Shown one piece after another: positions 35,123 to 44,363 of a DNA stretch of 64,000 nucleotides. The notes under the pieces were generated by a model, which was given only the letters and a program-made list of their open reading frames with translations, was not told the DNA's origin and searched no databases. The DNA comes from Acidobacteriota bacterium (GTDB lineage: Bacteria > Acidobacteriota > Thermoanaerobaculia > Multivoradales > Multivoraceae). Each line of letters opens with the position of its first letter. The first letter of the stretch is position 1. The stretch spans positions 558,001-622,000 of the forward strand of contig JAPOWR010000001.1 of the NCBI GenBank assembly GCA_026707545.1, read 5' to 3'. Both the position numbers and the translations under genes were made by a program.

Positions 35123-36454
35123 ATGAAGACCCAGACCTCTCGTCCGATCCTGCTCATGCTCGTTGCCGCCGTTGCCGTCCCCGGCCTTGGTCTGGCGGCC
35201 GAGGCCGACACGCCGACGTTCTACGCCGACGTCCTGCCGGTTCTGCAGGAGAATTGCCAGACCTGCCACCGGCCGGAAGGCGAGGGCGAGAACATCGGCG
35301 GCATGATCGCACCGATGCCGCTGATGACCTACCAGCAGACCCGGCCCTGGGCGCGCTCGATCGCTCGGGCGGTCGAGAACCGCTCGATGCCGCCCTGGTT
35401 CGCGACCGAGGCGACACGCGGGAAGTTCCACCATGAGCGGGTGATGTCGGACGACGAGATCGAGACGGTTCTGGCCTGGGCCCGTGGCGGTTCGCCGGCG
35501 GGCGACGCGGCCGATGCGCCGGCGCCGAAGAAGTTCGTCGAGGAGGGCTCGGGCGGCTGGTCGCTCGGGCGTCCGGACCTTGTCGTTCAGATGCCGGAGA
35601 ACTACTGGGTGGCCGACGACATCGCCGACATCAACATCAACTTCGAGACCGAGCTCACCGAAGAAATGCTGCCGGAGACTGTCTGGGTGCGCGGCGTCGA
35701 GTTCAAGGTCGGCGGCAGCGACGTTCACCACATGTGCGCGAGTGTTCGGCCACCCGGCGGCGCCACCGCGCTTGGCAAGTTCAGCGACAGCTCGATTGGC
35801 TGCATCGCCCTCGGCGCCGAGAGCCACTTGATGGAACCCGGCTACGCGATGAAGCTCGAGCCGGGTTCGACGATCGAGTTCTCGATGCACTACAACAAGG
35901 AGGCCGGCGAGGGAAGCGGCTTCCATGACCGGTCCGAGATCGGCTTCGTGTTCGCCGACGCTCCGGAGAGCGAGCTGCGCGAGGTCAAGTTCGACTCGAT
36001 CGGCAATCTGACCTTCGAGATTCCGCCCGGCCACGAGCGCTGGAAGGTCGGTGCCGCGCGGGTTTTCCCGGTCGAGACGGACATCCTGGCCCTGTGGCCC
36101 CACGCCCACCTGCGGTCGGTCGCGGTGCGCTACGACGCCTTCTACCCCGACGGCACGACCGAGGTTCTTCTCGACGTGCCGAACTACGACCAGGAGTGGC
36201 AGACGACGTACCAGTACAAGAAGCCGAAGACGATCCCTGCCGGCACCCGGGTCGAGGTTTCGATGTGGTTCGAGAACTCGCCCGAGCGCGGCGAGGAGCG
36301 CGGCTTCGACCCGGCGGACAACGTCGTCAACGGCACGGCCACGACCGACGAGATGATGCTCGGCTTCGTGGCCTGGGCGCCGGTCGAGCCGGTCGATCCG
36401 ATCGCGCTGCGGCTTGGAGTCGCCTCGATTCAGAGCACCGGCGGCGGGGAGTAG
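35123..36454 (+). CDS. Cytochrome c fused to a copper type II (PHM-like) monooxygenase domain
   Basis: A 443-residue secreted protein; ATG 35123 follows GGAG. After the signal peptide (ending LGLAAEA) a haem-binding motif Cys45-x-x-Cys48-His49 (NCQTCHRPEGEG) opens a c-type cytochrome domain of about 95 residues. The rest is a PHM-type beta sandwich with GGSDVHHMCASVRPPG as the likely first copper-ligand pair, TIEFSMHYNKEAGEGS and LWPHAHLRSVAVRYDAF for the second site. Monooxygenation of an organic substrate with electrons passed through the haem is an inference. The DUF2911 gene follows after 10 bases. Confidence 0.82.
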   Translation: MKTQTSRPILLMLVAAVAVPGLGLAAEADTPTFYADVLPVLQENCQTCHRPEGEGENIGGMIAPMPLMTYQQTRPWARSIARAVENRSMPPWFATEATRGKFHHERVMSDDEIETVLAWARGGSPAGDAADAPAPKKFVEEGSGGWSLGRPDLVVQMPENYWVADDIADININFETELTEEMLPETVWVRGVEFKVGGSDVHHMCASVRPPGGATALGKFSDSSIGCIALGAESHLMEPGYAMKLEPGSTIEFSMHYNKEAGEGSGFHDRSEIGFVFADAPESELREVKFDSIGNLTFEIPPGHERWKVGAARVFPVETDILALWPHAHLRSVAVRYDAFYPDGTTEVLLDVPNYDQEWQTTYQYKKPKTIPAGTRVEVSMWFENSPERGEERGFDPADNVVNGTATTDEMMLGFVAWAPVEPVDPIALRLGVASIQSTGGGE

Positions 36455-36464
36455 GTAGGCGGGA

Positions 36465-37139
36465 ATGACCGGTTCGCGCGGGTGGTGGCGGCTGCCTTCG
36501 GTCGCTGCCGTCCTGCTGCTCTCGGCAGCGGCGTTTGGGGCGCCTGCGGCGGGTCAGTTCGCCGAGACCGAGAAAGTCATCGAGAAACCCTCGAAGGAGG
36601 GAGAGGGTCGCAAGCTCGACGCCTCGGGTCTGACCAACGCATTCGCGGTGCTGGTCAACGCGACGCGTTCGATCGACAGAGCCGAGATCGGCGGCGGCAT
36701 GGTCGAGGTGAACGCCGGCAGGCTGCCGCTCCTCGGCGTGGACTGGGAGGCGTTGCAGGAACACGAACAGGGCCTGTTCGAGTTCCAGACCGCGGCCGCG
36801 ATCAAGCTGCGCACGGAGGCCGACATCGTGGTCGGCGACCTCGAGGTGCCGGCCGGCAACGTCTCACCCGGTTTCGCGGGCCTCTACAGCTTGTGGCTCC
36901 GCCTCGACGACGACGGGCAGTGGGTGCTGATCGTGAACAACGAGCCCGACGTCTGGGGCACGATGCACGATCCGGCGAAGGACCTGGGCGAGATCCGGCT
37001 TGAGCACTCGATCGTGGAGGGCGGGAAGCCGCGCCTGACGATCGAGATCGAGCCGCCCGAAGGCGACACCCCGGGGACGCTAACGCTGTCCTGGGGCGAG
37101 CATCGCTGGCAGACGACGGTCGCCGGCCTCAGGTCGTAA
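36465..37139 (+). CDS. Secreted DUF2911 protein
   Basis: A 224-residue exported protein; the signal peptide is SVAAVLLLSAAAFGAPAAG. The body matches DUF2911 in plan: VPAGNVSPGFAGLYSLWLRL, then QWVLIVNNEPDVWGTMHDPAKDLG, then a final strand LTLSWGEHRWQTTV. The function of the family is unknown. Short spacing from the cytochrome/copper monooxygenase gene suggests a shared transcript and perhaps a common substrate. Confidence 0.82.
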   Translation: MTGSRGWWRLPSVAAVLLLSAAAFGAPAAGQFAETEKVIEKPSKEGEGRKLDASGLTNAFAVLVNATRSIDRAEIGGGMVEVNAGRLPLLGVDWEALQEHEQGLFEFQTAAAIKLRTEADIVVGDLEVPAGNVSPGFAGLYSLWLRLDDDGQWVLIVNNEPDVWGTMHDPAKDLGEIRLEHSIVEGGKPRLTIEIEPPEGDTPGTLTLSWGEHRWQTTVAGLRS

Positions 37140-37197
37140 GTGCCAGGAAGCTAGCTCGACCGGACCCGCACGGGCCACGCGCAGGTTCTCGTGACGA

Positions 37198-37596
37198 CTA
37201 CGGATCCAGATGGTAGTCGATGTCCTCGAATCGGTCGCGTGGAAACGTGAAGATGAAGACCAGCGGTTCGGGGCCGATGCAGCGAAGGGCGTGTCTGGCG
37301 TTTGGTGGGATGTAGATGGCCGTGCCCGGGCCAATCTCTTCCCGCGTGTTCTCGATCTCGATGAGAGCGCGTCCGCTGAGCACGTAGTACGTCTCCTCCG
37401 GCTCGTGGTGGTGTCGCGAAAGCGCGGCACCGGGCTCGATCTTCGCCACGCCGGTGACGAGCCCACCGCTCGGACTGCGCTCGCGGCTGATCAGCAGCTT
37501 CCAGCGAATGGCGCTCGGGGAGGTATTGGCCGGATCGGCCCAACTCTCCCAGTCGACGTACGCCTGGTCGGCGATGACGGGCTCCAGTTTGCGCAT
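37198..37596 (-). CDS. Cupin-domain protein
   Basis: A 132-residue single cupin. The two metal-binding motifs are ALSRHHHEPEETYYVLSGRA, with three His and a Glu, and GTAIYIPPNARHALRCIG with the last His. It could be a small sugar/acid isomerase, dioxygenase or ligand sensor. ATG 37596 lies 2 bases after the stop of the MFS gene, so they are coupled and the cupin may act on the transported compound. Confidence 0.85.
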   Translation of the reverse strand: MRKLEPVIADQAYVDWESWADPANTSPSAIRWKLLISRERSPSGGLVTGVAKIEPGAALSRHHHEPEETYYVLSGRALIEIENTREEIGPGTAIYIPPNARHALRCIGPEPLVFIFTFPRDRFEDIDYHLDP

Positions 37597-37598
37597 TC

Positions 37599-38873
37599 CT
37601 AGCCTGTGGCCGGCGGCGTGATCGGCCTGGCTCCAAGGACCGGCGCGCGCAGGCCGAAGGCGACAAGGGATCCGACGAAGCAGAGGCCCGTCAGGATGGT
37701 GAGAGTCAGCACGTGGGAGTCTGACCAGTCCGAGAGCATTCCGGCCAGGGTCGGAGCCGCTGGGGAGATCATGCCGGTGATCGCGAAGCGGGTGCCGACC
37801 GTCGTGGCGAAGGCGCGGCGGCCGTAGAAGGCCGAGTAGACGACCGGGATACAGACGTAGGCCGCGCCGAAGCCGAGTCCGATCAGGATCATGGACAGGT
37901 AAGCGATCAACTCGGTGTTCGCGACGATGAACAGCGCGCAGCCGACACCCTCCAGGATCAGGACGATGCCGAGCAGCCGCTGCGGCGTCATGAAGTCGCC
38001 CGCGAAGGCGCTGAGACGGCCGAACAGGCTGACCAGCACCCGGGCGCCCAGGATCGAACCCGCCATCGCGGTGGTGAAGCCGAGAGCATCGAGATGGTGG
38101 CGGCCGAAGACGGCGATGATGCCCCAGGGCACGCCGTAGGCGATGGACAGACCGATCAGAACGTAGAACTGGGACGTGCGCAGGGCGAGCGGTGCGGTCC
38201 ATTCGCCGCGGCCGGTTGGGCCGGATGGAGCGTCGCTCTCGGGTTCCTTGGCCTGGCCGCCTCCATCCGGCTGCTGCCCGATTCGCTCAGGCTCGCCGCG
38301 CATGAACACGGCGGCCAGGACGGCTACGAGGGCGGAGATGCCGGAGATGATCAGCCAGCCCGTGCGCCAGTCGGCGATCTCGAGGATCCCCGGGGCAAAG
38401 TACTTGAGCGTCACGTAACCGAAGACCGCTCCGCCGGCGAGAATCAGGGCCATGGCCCGTGAGCGAAAGCGGATGAACCAGTTCGAGGCCAGTGCCTGGG
38501 CCGCGAGGATCGTGCCGAAGCCGACCGAGATACCGCCGAGCACGGCGTACGCGAACATGGCGTCGGCGAACGACTCGACCCGGCTCATGAGCCAGAAAGC
38601 GACGACCCCGACCACGGCGCCGAGGCTCATCATGGACCGGATTCCCCAGCGTCCGATGGCGAAGCCGGCAACCGGGCCGAGCCCGTGGTAGATCCAGCTG
38701 AAGACGCTGAAGATGAGGCCGCCCTGCGTGTCGTTCATGCCGAGGTCGGCCTGCATCTCGGGCAGGAAGAAGCCCCAGCAGTAGTACATCGGCGAGATGG
38801 CGAGGCCGTAGCAGACGGAGCCGAGCCCGACCATCTTCCAACCGAGGAAGCTGCGAGGCGGGTTGCTCGTCAT
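37599..38873 (-). CDS. Major facilitator superfamily transporter
   Basis: A 424-residue membrane protein with twelve hydrophobic segments and a charged central loop (about residues 200-225). The N-terminal half has GWKMVGLGSVCYGLAISPMY and the family loop GFAIGRWGIRSMMSLGAVVG, recalling the oxalate/formate or monocarboxylate antiporter group. The substrate is unknown. It is co-transcribed with the cupin gene downstream. Confidence 0.9.
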   Translation of the reverse strand: MTSNPPRSFLGWKMVGLGSVCYGLAISPMYYCWGFFLPEMQADLGMNDTQGGLIFSVFSWIYHGLGPVAGFAIGRWGIRSMMSLGAVVGVVAFWLMSRVESFADAMFAYAVLGGISVGFGTILAAQALASNWFIRFRSRAMALILAGGAVFGYVTLKYFAPGILEIADWRTGWLIISGISALVAVLAAVFMRGEPERIGQQPDGGGQAKEPESDAPSGPTGRGEWTAPLALRTSQFYVLIGLSIAYGVPWGIIAVFGRHHLDALGFTTAMAGSILGARVLVSLFGRLSAFAGDFMTPQRLLGIVLILEGVGCALFIVANTELIAYLSMILIGLGFGAAYVCIPVVYSAFYGRRAFATTVGTRFAITGMISPAAPTLAGMLSDWSDSHVLTLTILTGLCFVGSLVAFGLRAPVLGARPITPPATG

Positions 38874-38913
38874 TCCCGGTCCCGCAGCTTCGTCTAGTTG
38901 GTTAGCTTGTCGC

Positions 38914-40515
38914 CTACTGACCGCGGATCGCTTCCAGCCGGTCGTTGATCTCCCGCTCTAACTCGGCGCCCGTCTTCACCTCGTCACCGAGTTCGAGATA
39001 CGCCTGCCTGTCGCCATCGAACTCCGGCCAGGCCGGCCGGCCGCCGCCGTTCGGGTCGCCGGTGCGGGCGAACTGGACCCAGTAGTCGATCATGAGCGCC
39101 GCGAGCCGGTCATCCGTCTCGTCGTAGGTTTCGCCCTGCAGCGTGTTGAAGACGTAGCCGAGCTCGGCCGCGTGGTGCGCGCCCCAGGCCGGGTTCTCCG
39201 GGTTCACGCGGGTGAAGAAGTACTGGAACGCCGGGGAGGAGACCGAGTCCATCCCGAGGAGCATCCGGCGCGTGCCGCGCAGGAACCAGGTGTCGGTCAG
39301 GAAGCGGTCCTGCTGCACCTTGAGTTCCTCGGCGCTCTTCGAGGGGTAGAGCTTCGCCACTTCCTCGGCCTGGTCGCCGTAGACGCCCTTCAGCATCTCG
39401 AGGAACTCCGCCCGCTCGGTGAGCGGTTGGAAGGCCATGAACATCGTGCCCTCGTTGCGGTTCGTGCCTGCGATCAGGGGAATGTCGTTCTGCTTCCCTG
39501 CCGTGTACCGGTCTTCGCTCGACTCGGGCATGAAGTCGGTGCCGAAGGTGACGTGCGGTTCATAGCCGCCGAGCGCGCCGCCCTGGGCGGTCCTGGTGAT
39601 GATCGTGCCGGCGTCCAGTGCGCGCAGCGCCCCGGCCGTCTGCTTGGTGCCGTCGCCGAGCATCGTCGTCGCCCAGGCGACGCCGACATCCTCGGCGCTC
39701 TTGTGCAGTCCGTTCTCTCCCCGGAGCGGGCGGATGTTCGTGTCCGTAACCCAGGGGCTCTCAGCGATCGCCCGGTGGATCAGGCCGGTAGCCAACGGGC
39801 TCGCCATCAGCGCGTGAACGCTGGTGCCGCCGGCGGACTCGCCGAAGATCGTCACGTTGTCCGGATCGCCGCCGAAACTGGCGATGTTCCGCTCGACCCA
39901 CTGGAGCGCCGCGATCTGATCGAGGAAGCCGTAGTTGCCGGATTCACCGCCTGCCTCCCGAGACAAGGCGGGGTGCGCGAGGTAGCCGAGCGGGCCGAGC
40001 CGGTAGTTGATCGAGACTAGGACGACCCCCTTGGCGGCGAAGGCGGAGCCGTCATAGCCGACCTGGTTGCTCCAGCCCAGGCTCAGGCCACCCCCGTGGA
40101 TCCAGACCATCACCGGCCGCGGATCGTCGCCTTCCCCAGCCGCCGTCCAGACGTTCAGGAACAGGCAATCCTCGGAACTCTCCGGCAGGGCCTCGCCGGT
40201 CATCATGGCCAGAACGGGGCTTTGCGGGCAGATCGCGCCGAACTCCGTCGCGCCGCGGACGCCGGTCCACTTCGTCATCGGCTGGGGGACCTTCCAGCGC
40301 TGGTCGCCGACAGGAGGCGCCGCGAACGGGATGCCGCGGAAGACCGTCAAACCGCTTGCCGCATCGAGGACCTCGCCCCGGAGCGAACCGGTGTCGATGT
40401 CGACGACGGCAGCGCTGCCAGCAGCGTTCGCACTTGAAGCGGTGAGGAAGCCGAGGGCGAGGACGCCCGTGGCGGCGAATAGCGCGAAGGCGCCCCGGAA
40501 GCGGTGAATGGTCAT
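38914..40515 (-). CDS. Secreted type B carboxylesterase
   Basis: A 533-residue alpha/beta-hydrolase; ATG 40515 follows GGGGAG and begins a signal peptide (ending SSANAAG). The nucleophile elbow is VTIFGESAGGTSVHALMAS (about residue 220). The acid is probably the Glu of IAGTNRNEGTMFMAF and the catalytic His lies in WGAHHAAELGYVF. The oxyanion motif VWIHGGGLSLG is present. It would hydrolyse carboxylic esters outside the cytoplasm. Confidence 0.92.
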   Translation of the reverse strand: MTIHRFRGAFALFAATGVLALGFLTASSANAAGSAAVVDIDTGSLRGEVLDAASGLTVFRGIPFAAPPVGDQRWKVPQPMTKWTGVRGATEFGAICPQSPVLAMMTGEALPESSEDCLFLNVWTAAGEGDDPRPVMVWIHGGGLSLGWSNQVGYDGSAFAAKGVVLVSINYRLGPLGYLAHPALSREAGGESGNYGFLDQIAALQWVERNIASFGGDPDNVTIFGESAGGTSVHALMASPLATGLIHRAIAESPWVTDTNIRPLRGENGLHKSAEDVGVAWATTMLGDGTKQTAGALRALDAGTIITRTAQGGALGGYEPHVTFGTDFMPESSEDRYTAGKQNDIPLIAGTNRNEGTMFMAFQPLTERAEFLEMLKGVYGDQAEEVAKLYPSKSAEELKVQQDRFLTDTWFLRGTRRMLLGMDSVSSPAFQYFFTRVNPENPAWGAHHAAELGYVFNTLQGETYDETDDRLAALMIDYWVQFARTGDPNGGGRPAWPEFDGDRQAYLELGDEVKTGAELEREINDRLEAIRGQ

Positions 40516-40657
40516 GATCTCTCCCCTTGGTGCCTGAGCTCGGGCTGTGGTCGAGCCGCGATATGCAATCGCGGCGGACTTGGTGGCGAAGACGGCATCC
40601 TAGCGGAGCGATGAACGCGGGTGACGCGCGTTGTCACTGACTGGATCAGCCATTAGG

Positions 40658-41224
40658 ATGCTGGGTGTGAACGTCCCGATCGTTTCGTTCCTGTTGCTCG
40701 CGGTGCCGCTGCTGGCTGGCGAGGCGAACGTGCCGGCATCGGATCTCGAAGCCTCGAACAGCTCGCAGAGCGGCGGTTGCGTCGAAAGTGACACGGTGAT
40801 GTGTCTGCAGGATGGGCGCTATGAAGCGACACTGGAGTGGACGACGCCCGACGGCGAGGCAGGCCAGGCCAGCGTCGCTAGACCCCGGACGAGGGATTCC
40901 GGCCTGTTCTACTTCTTCGACTACAACAACTGGGAAGTGCTGCTGAAGGTGCTGGACGGCTGCGGCGTCAACGGACACCACTGGGTCTACGCGGCCTCGG
41001 CCAGCGACCTCGGCATGACCTTGATGGTTCGGGATACGACCCTGCCGGACACGAAGGACGATGGCACGATGAACGTCAACTCGAGGACCTACACCTTTGA
41101 GCCGCATAACAGGCGGGCTCGGATGCCCGGCGAGTCGGAGGAGGACTATCAGGCGAATGTTCTCGCGAAGGGACACCCGGCGCTAACGGAATCCGGCGCG
41201 TTTCCCGACGCCTGCGAGTCCTAG
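40658..41224 (+). CDS. Small secreted protein of a conserved unnamed domain family
   Basis: A 188-residue protein with a signal peptide (IVSFLLLAVPLLAGEA). The core matches a domain often found in secreted proteins of soil and marine bacteria: CLQDGRYEATLEWTTPDG, then SGLFYFFDYNNWEVLLKVLD, GCGVNGHHWVYAAS and TLMVRDT. Conserved Cys residues suggest a disulfide. No function is known. ATG 40658 was chosen because it directly precedes the hydrophobic segment. Confidence 0.7.
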   Translation: MLGVNVPIVSFLLLAVPLLAGEANVPASDLEASNSSQSGGCVESDTVMCLQDGRYEATLEWTTPDGEAGQASVARPRTRDSGLFYFFDYNNWEVLLKVLDGCGVNGHHWVYAASASDLGMTLMVRDTTLPDTKDDGTMNVNSRTYTFEPHNRRARMPGESEEDYQANVLAKGHPALTESGAFPDACES

Positions 41225-41236
41225 CGACGGGGACGT

Positions 41237-42196
41237 TCACTCATAGAGCTGCGCCAGCAGCCGGATCGAGTCCTCGATCTCCCGGAGTGTGGCTTCGGGT
41301 ACTCCGCAACGGGCGATGACATGGGTCATTCCGATCTGCTCCCTGTACCGCTCAAGGCCCGCGCGGACTTCGTCCTGGTTGCCGACGATGGCCCAGGTGT
41401 CGATCCGGGCCAGGTCCTCTTCCGGCACCAGGCGGCTGCCTGCGCGTGCCATGCGGATCGCCTGAGCCGTCAGGGCGGAGCTGACACGCGCGATGGTCCG
41501 GCGGTCGTCCGAGATGAACACGGTGCGCATGACCGGCACGATCGGGCGGGGGACGCCTTCGGGCAACGCGGCGCGGTGGAGTTCGTGGTTCCGGACGAGC
41601 CGCTCGATCGTCTCGAGCGGTGACGACAGGTACGGCAGGCCCAGCTCGCCGGCCTGCTTGAGTGCCAGGGGGCCGAAGGCCGCGACCCAGAGTTCCGGGT
41701 GCGGCTTCTGGACCGGTAGGGGCGCCAGCCGGATCGGACGACGTGCCTCTCCCTCGCCGACCTCGATCGCCTCGCCCGCCCAGGCGCGCTGCATCAGGTC
41801 AAGGGACCAGGCGAACTGCTGGCGCTTGGTGCGTGGATCGACGCCGAAAGCGGCGAAGAGGGCCGGTCGGAAACCGCGGCCGAGGCCGAGGATGACCCGG
41901 CCGTTCGAGAGGCGGTCGAGAACGGCGACCTCCTCGGCGGCCTGGAACGGGTTGCGGACCGGGAGCAGATAGGACGTCGTCCCCAGCCGCAGGTTCGTCG
42001 TTCTTGCGGCGGCTGCGGCGAGAACGACGATGGGCGATGGGCAGGCGGCGGCGCCGGTGAAGTGGCTTTCCGGCAGGAAGAGCGAGTGGAAGCCCAGCCG
42101 GTCGGCGAACTCCGCCTGGTCGGCGATCGCGGCCACCTGGTCTCCCAGGCGGTCCACCCAGGGCGTCAACCCGATCTCGACGCGCGTCTCCTTCAG
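41237..42196 (-). CDS. LLM-class flavin-dependent oxidoreductase, probable CTG start
   Basis: A 319-residue luciferase-like protein. The conserved N-terminal strand reads KETRVEIGLTPWVD. The only in-frame start upstream is CTG 42196, which overlaps the preceding stop (CTGA) and has GGAG 6 bases before it. TTG 42169 would cut into the first strand. Other motifs are FLPESHFTG, RLGTTSYLLPVRNPFQ, GRVILGLGRGFRPALF and ELWVAAFGPLALKQAGE. It is translationally coupled to the beta-oxidation gene, hinting at a role in fatty-acid or CoA-ester catabolism. Confidence 0.85.
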   Translation of the reverse strand: MKETRVEIGLTPWVDRLGDQVAAIADQAEFADRLGFHSLFLPESHFTGAAACPSPIVVLAAAAARTTNLRLGTTSYLLPVRNPFQAAEEVAVLDRLSNGRVILGLGRGFRPALFAAFGVDPRTKRQQFAWSLDLMQRAWAGEAIEVGEGEARRPIRLAPLPVQKPHPELWVAAFGPLALKQAGELGLPYLSSPLETIERLVRNHELHRAALPEGVPRPIVPVMRTVFISDDRRTIARVSSALTAQAIRMARAGSRLVPEEDLARIDTWAIVGNQDEVRAGLERYREQIGMTHVIARCGVPEATLREIEDSIRLLAQLYE

Positions 42197-44283
42197 CCGG
42201 CTCTCCAGTCGCTGAAGCTCTTACCTGCGTCGGCCAGCTCAGCGAGAAGTGCCGAAGGCTGCCAGAACTCGTCTCCGCTCTCGTCCGCGAACTCGCGCAT
42301 CCGAGCCGCGATCTTCGAAAGACCGACGCTGTCGCCCCAGTGCATCGGGCCGCCGCGGTACACCGGCCAGCCGTAGCCGTTGACCCAGATCACGTCGATG
42401 TCGGAGGGCCGGATCGCGATCCCCTCCTCGAGGATCCTCGCGCCTTCGTTCACCATCGGGTAGAGGCAGCGTTCGAGGATCTCGTCCTCGCCGACCTCGC
42501 GCTGTTCGATGCCCTGGGCGGAGCCGAAGTCGCTGATGATCTGCTCGACCTCGGGGTCTGGCGCGGAGGCACGTGTCTCCGGGTCGTAGACGTAGTAACC
42601 GCGGCCGTTCTTCTGGCCGCGCCGTCCGGATTCGCAGAGGATCTCGCGGATGTCGCGGGATGCCGACTCCTTCTCGTTCCAGCCGATGTCGAGACCGGCC
42701 AGGTCACTCATCGCGAAGGGCCCCATCGGGAAGCCGAAGTCGTAGAGGACGCGGTCGACATCGTAGTACTTCGCGCCCTGAAGGATGATCGCCTGCGCCT
42801 GCTGCTGGCGCTGGAACAGGATCCGGTTGCCGACGAAGCCGCGGCAGACGCCGACCAGCACCGGCACCTTGCCGATCTGCTTGGAGATCGTCATCGCGGT
42901 GTGGATCACGTCCTTCGCCGTCTTCTCGCCGCGTACCACCTCGAGCAGGCGCATGATGTTGGCGGGCGAGAAGAAGTGCATGCCGATCACGTCCTCGGGC
43001 CGGCTGGTGGCGGCGGCGATCTCGTTCACGTCGAGCGCCGACGTGTTCGTGGCCAGTACCGCGCCCGGCTTCACGATCCGGTCGAGGCTGGCGAAGATGT
43101 CCTTCTTCAGATCCATGTTCTCGAACACGGCTTCGATCACGAGGTCGCAGTCGGCGAGCGCTTCGCGGTCGGTCACGCCGTCGAGCAGGCCCATGCACTG
43201 GTCGACCTGTTCCATCGTCATCCGGCCACGGCTCGCCGTGCGCTCGTAGTTCTTGCGGATGACGCCGAAACCGTGGTCGAGCCGGCTCTGCTCGGCCTCG
43301 ACGATCGTCACGCCGATGCCGCGGTTGGCGAAGTTCATCGAGATGCCGCCGCCCATCGTGCCGCAGCCGAGTACGCCGACCTTCTCGATCTTGCGCATCT
43401 GTGTGTCCCGGGGCACGTCGGGCACCTTGGCCGCCTGGCGTTCGGCGAAGAAGTAGTAGCGCTGGGCGATCGACTGCTTGCCCGACATGAGTTCGGCGAA
43501 CAGTTTCCGCTCGTAGTCGAGCGCTTCGTCGAAGGACATGTCGAGACCGGCCTCGATCGCCCGCACGTTCGCTTCCGGCGCCTCGAAGCCGCGGGTGCGG
43601 CGGGCGATCTTGCGCCGGAAACCGTCGAAGATCTCCTTGCGGTTGGCCCGCGCCTCGTTGACCTTCTCGTCCAGGTCGCGGATCTTCTTGAGCGGCCGGT
43701 CCTCGGCGATCACCTTCTCGGCGAAGACGACGCCGCCCTCGAACACGTCGTCGACGATCTCGTCGATCAAACCGCCTTCCAGGGCCTCCGCGGCGCCGAT
43801 CGGGTTGCCCATGACGCACATCTCGAGCGCCTTCGGGTAGCCGACCAGCCGCGGCAGCCGCTGCGTGCCGCCCGCGCCCGGCAGGATCCCCAACTTGACC
43901 TCGGGCTGGCCGAACCGGGCCGACGCGACTCCCACCCGGTAGTGGCAGGCCATCGCCGTCTCCAGGCCGCCGCCGAGCGCGGTGCCGTGGATCGCCGCCA
44001 CGACGGGCTTCGTCGCGTGCTCCATCGCCTCGATCGCCTCGTTGAGTCCGGGCTCCTTCATCGGCTTGCCGAACTCGGTGATGTCGGCGCCCGCGATGAA
44101 CGTGCGGCCCTTGCAGACCAGGAGCACCGCGGCCACTTCGTCGTCGGCCGCGGCCTTCGCCAGTCCCTCGACCATGCCGGCGCGCACACCGTGGCTGAGC
44201 GCGTTGACGGGCGGATTGTCGATCACGATCAGGGCGATCTCGCCGCGGACTTCGTAGTCGACCATGTCGGTGAGTGGGGTCAT
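42193..44283 (-). CDS. Bifunctional enoyl-CoA hydratase / 3-hydroxyacyl-CoA dehydrogenase
   Basis: A 696-residue fusion as in FadB/FadJ and peroxisomal multifunctional enzymes. The N-terminal crotonase domain has HGTALGGGLETAMACHYRV and LPGAGGTQRLPRLVG. The NAD-binding domain starts VGVLGCGTMGGGISMNFANR (about residue 298). The dehydrogenase signature HFFSPANIMRLLEVVRGE follows, then two C-terminal helical domains ending with GYGWPVYRGGPMHWGD. It would catalyse two steps of beta-oxidation. ATG 44283 follows AGGAGAG. No thiolase is adjacent. Confidence 0.93.
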   Translation of the reverse strand: MTPLTDMVDYEVRGEIALIVIDNPPVNALSHGVRAGMVEGLAKAAADDEVAAVLLVCKGRTFIAGADITEFGKPMKEPGLNEAIEAMEHATKPVVAAIHGTALGGGLETAMACHYRVGVASARFGQPEVKLGILPGAGGTQRLPRLVGYPKALEMCVMGNPIGAAEALEGGLIDEIVDDVFEGGVVFAEKVIAEDRPLKKIRDLDEKVNEARANRKEIFDGFRRKIARRTRGFEAPEANVRAIEAGLDMSFDEALDYERKLFAELMSGKQSIAQRYYFFAERQAAKVPDVPRDTQMRKIEKVGVLGCGTMGGGISMNFANRGIGVTIVEAEQSRLDHGFGVIRKNYERTASRGRMTMEQVDQCMGLLDGVTDREALADCDLVIEAVFENMDLKKDIFASLDRIVKPGAVLATNTSALDVNEIAAATSRPEDVIGMHFFSPANIMRLLEVVRGEKTAKDVIHTAMTISKQIGKVPVLVGVCRGFVGNRILFQRQQQAQAIILQGAKYYDVDRVLYDFGFPMGPFAMSDLAGLDIGWNEKESASRDIREILCESGRRGQKNGRGYYVYDPETRASAPDPEVEQIISDFGSAQGIEQREVGEDEILERCLYPMVNEGARILEEGIAIRPSDIDVIWVNGYGWPVYRGGPMHWGDSVGLSKIAARMREFADESGDEFWQPSALLAELADAGKSFSDWRAG

Positions 44284-44363
44284 GCTTCAGTTCTCTCCTG
44301 GCGCGGGCGCGCCGTTGTGTTGACCTTGGATCGTTGCGCGGAGGGGAGCGGTATCGTAGCCGC

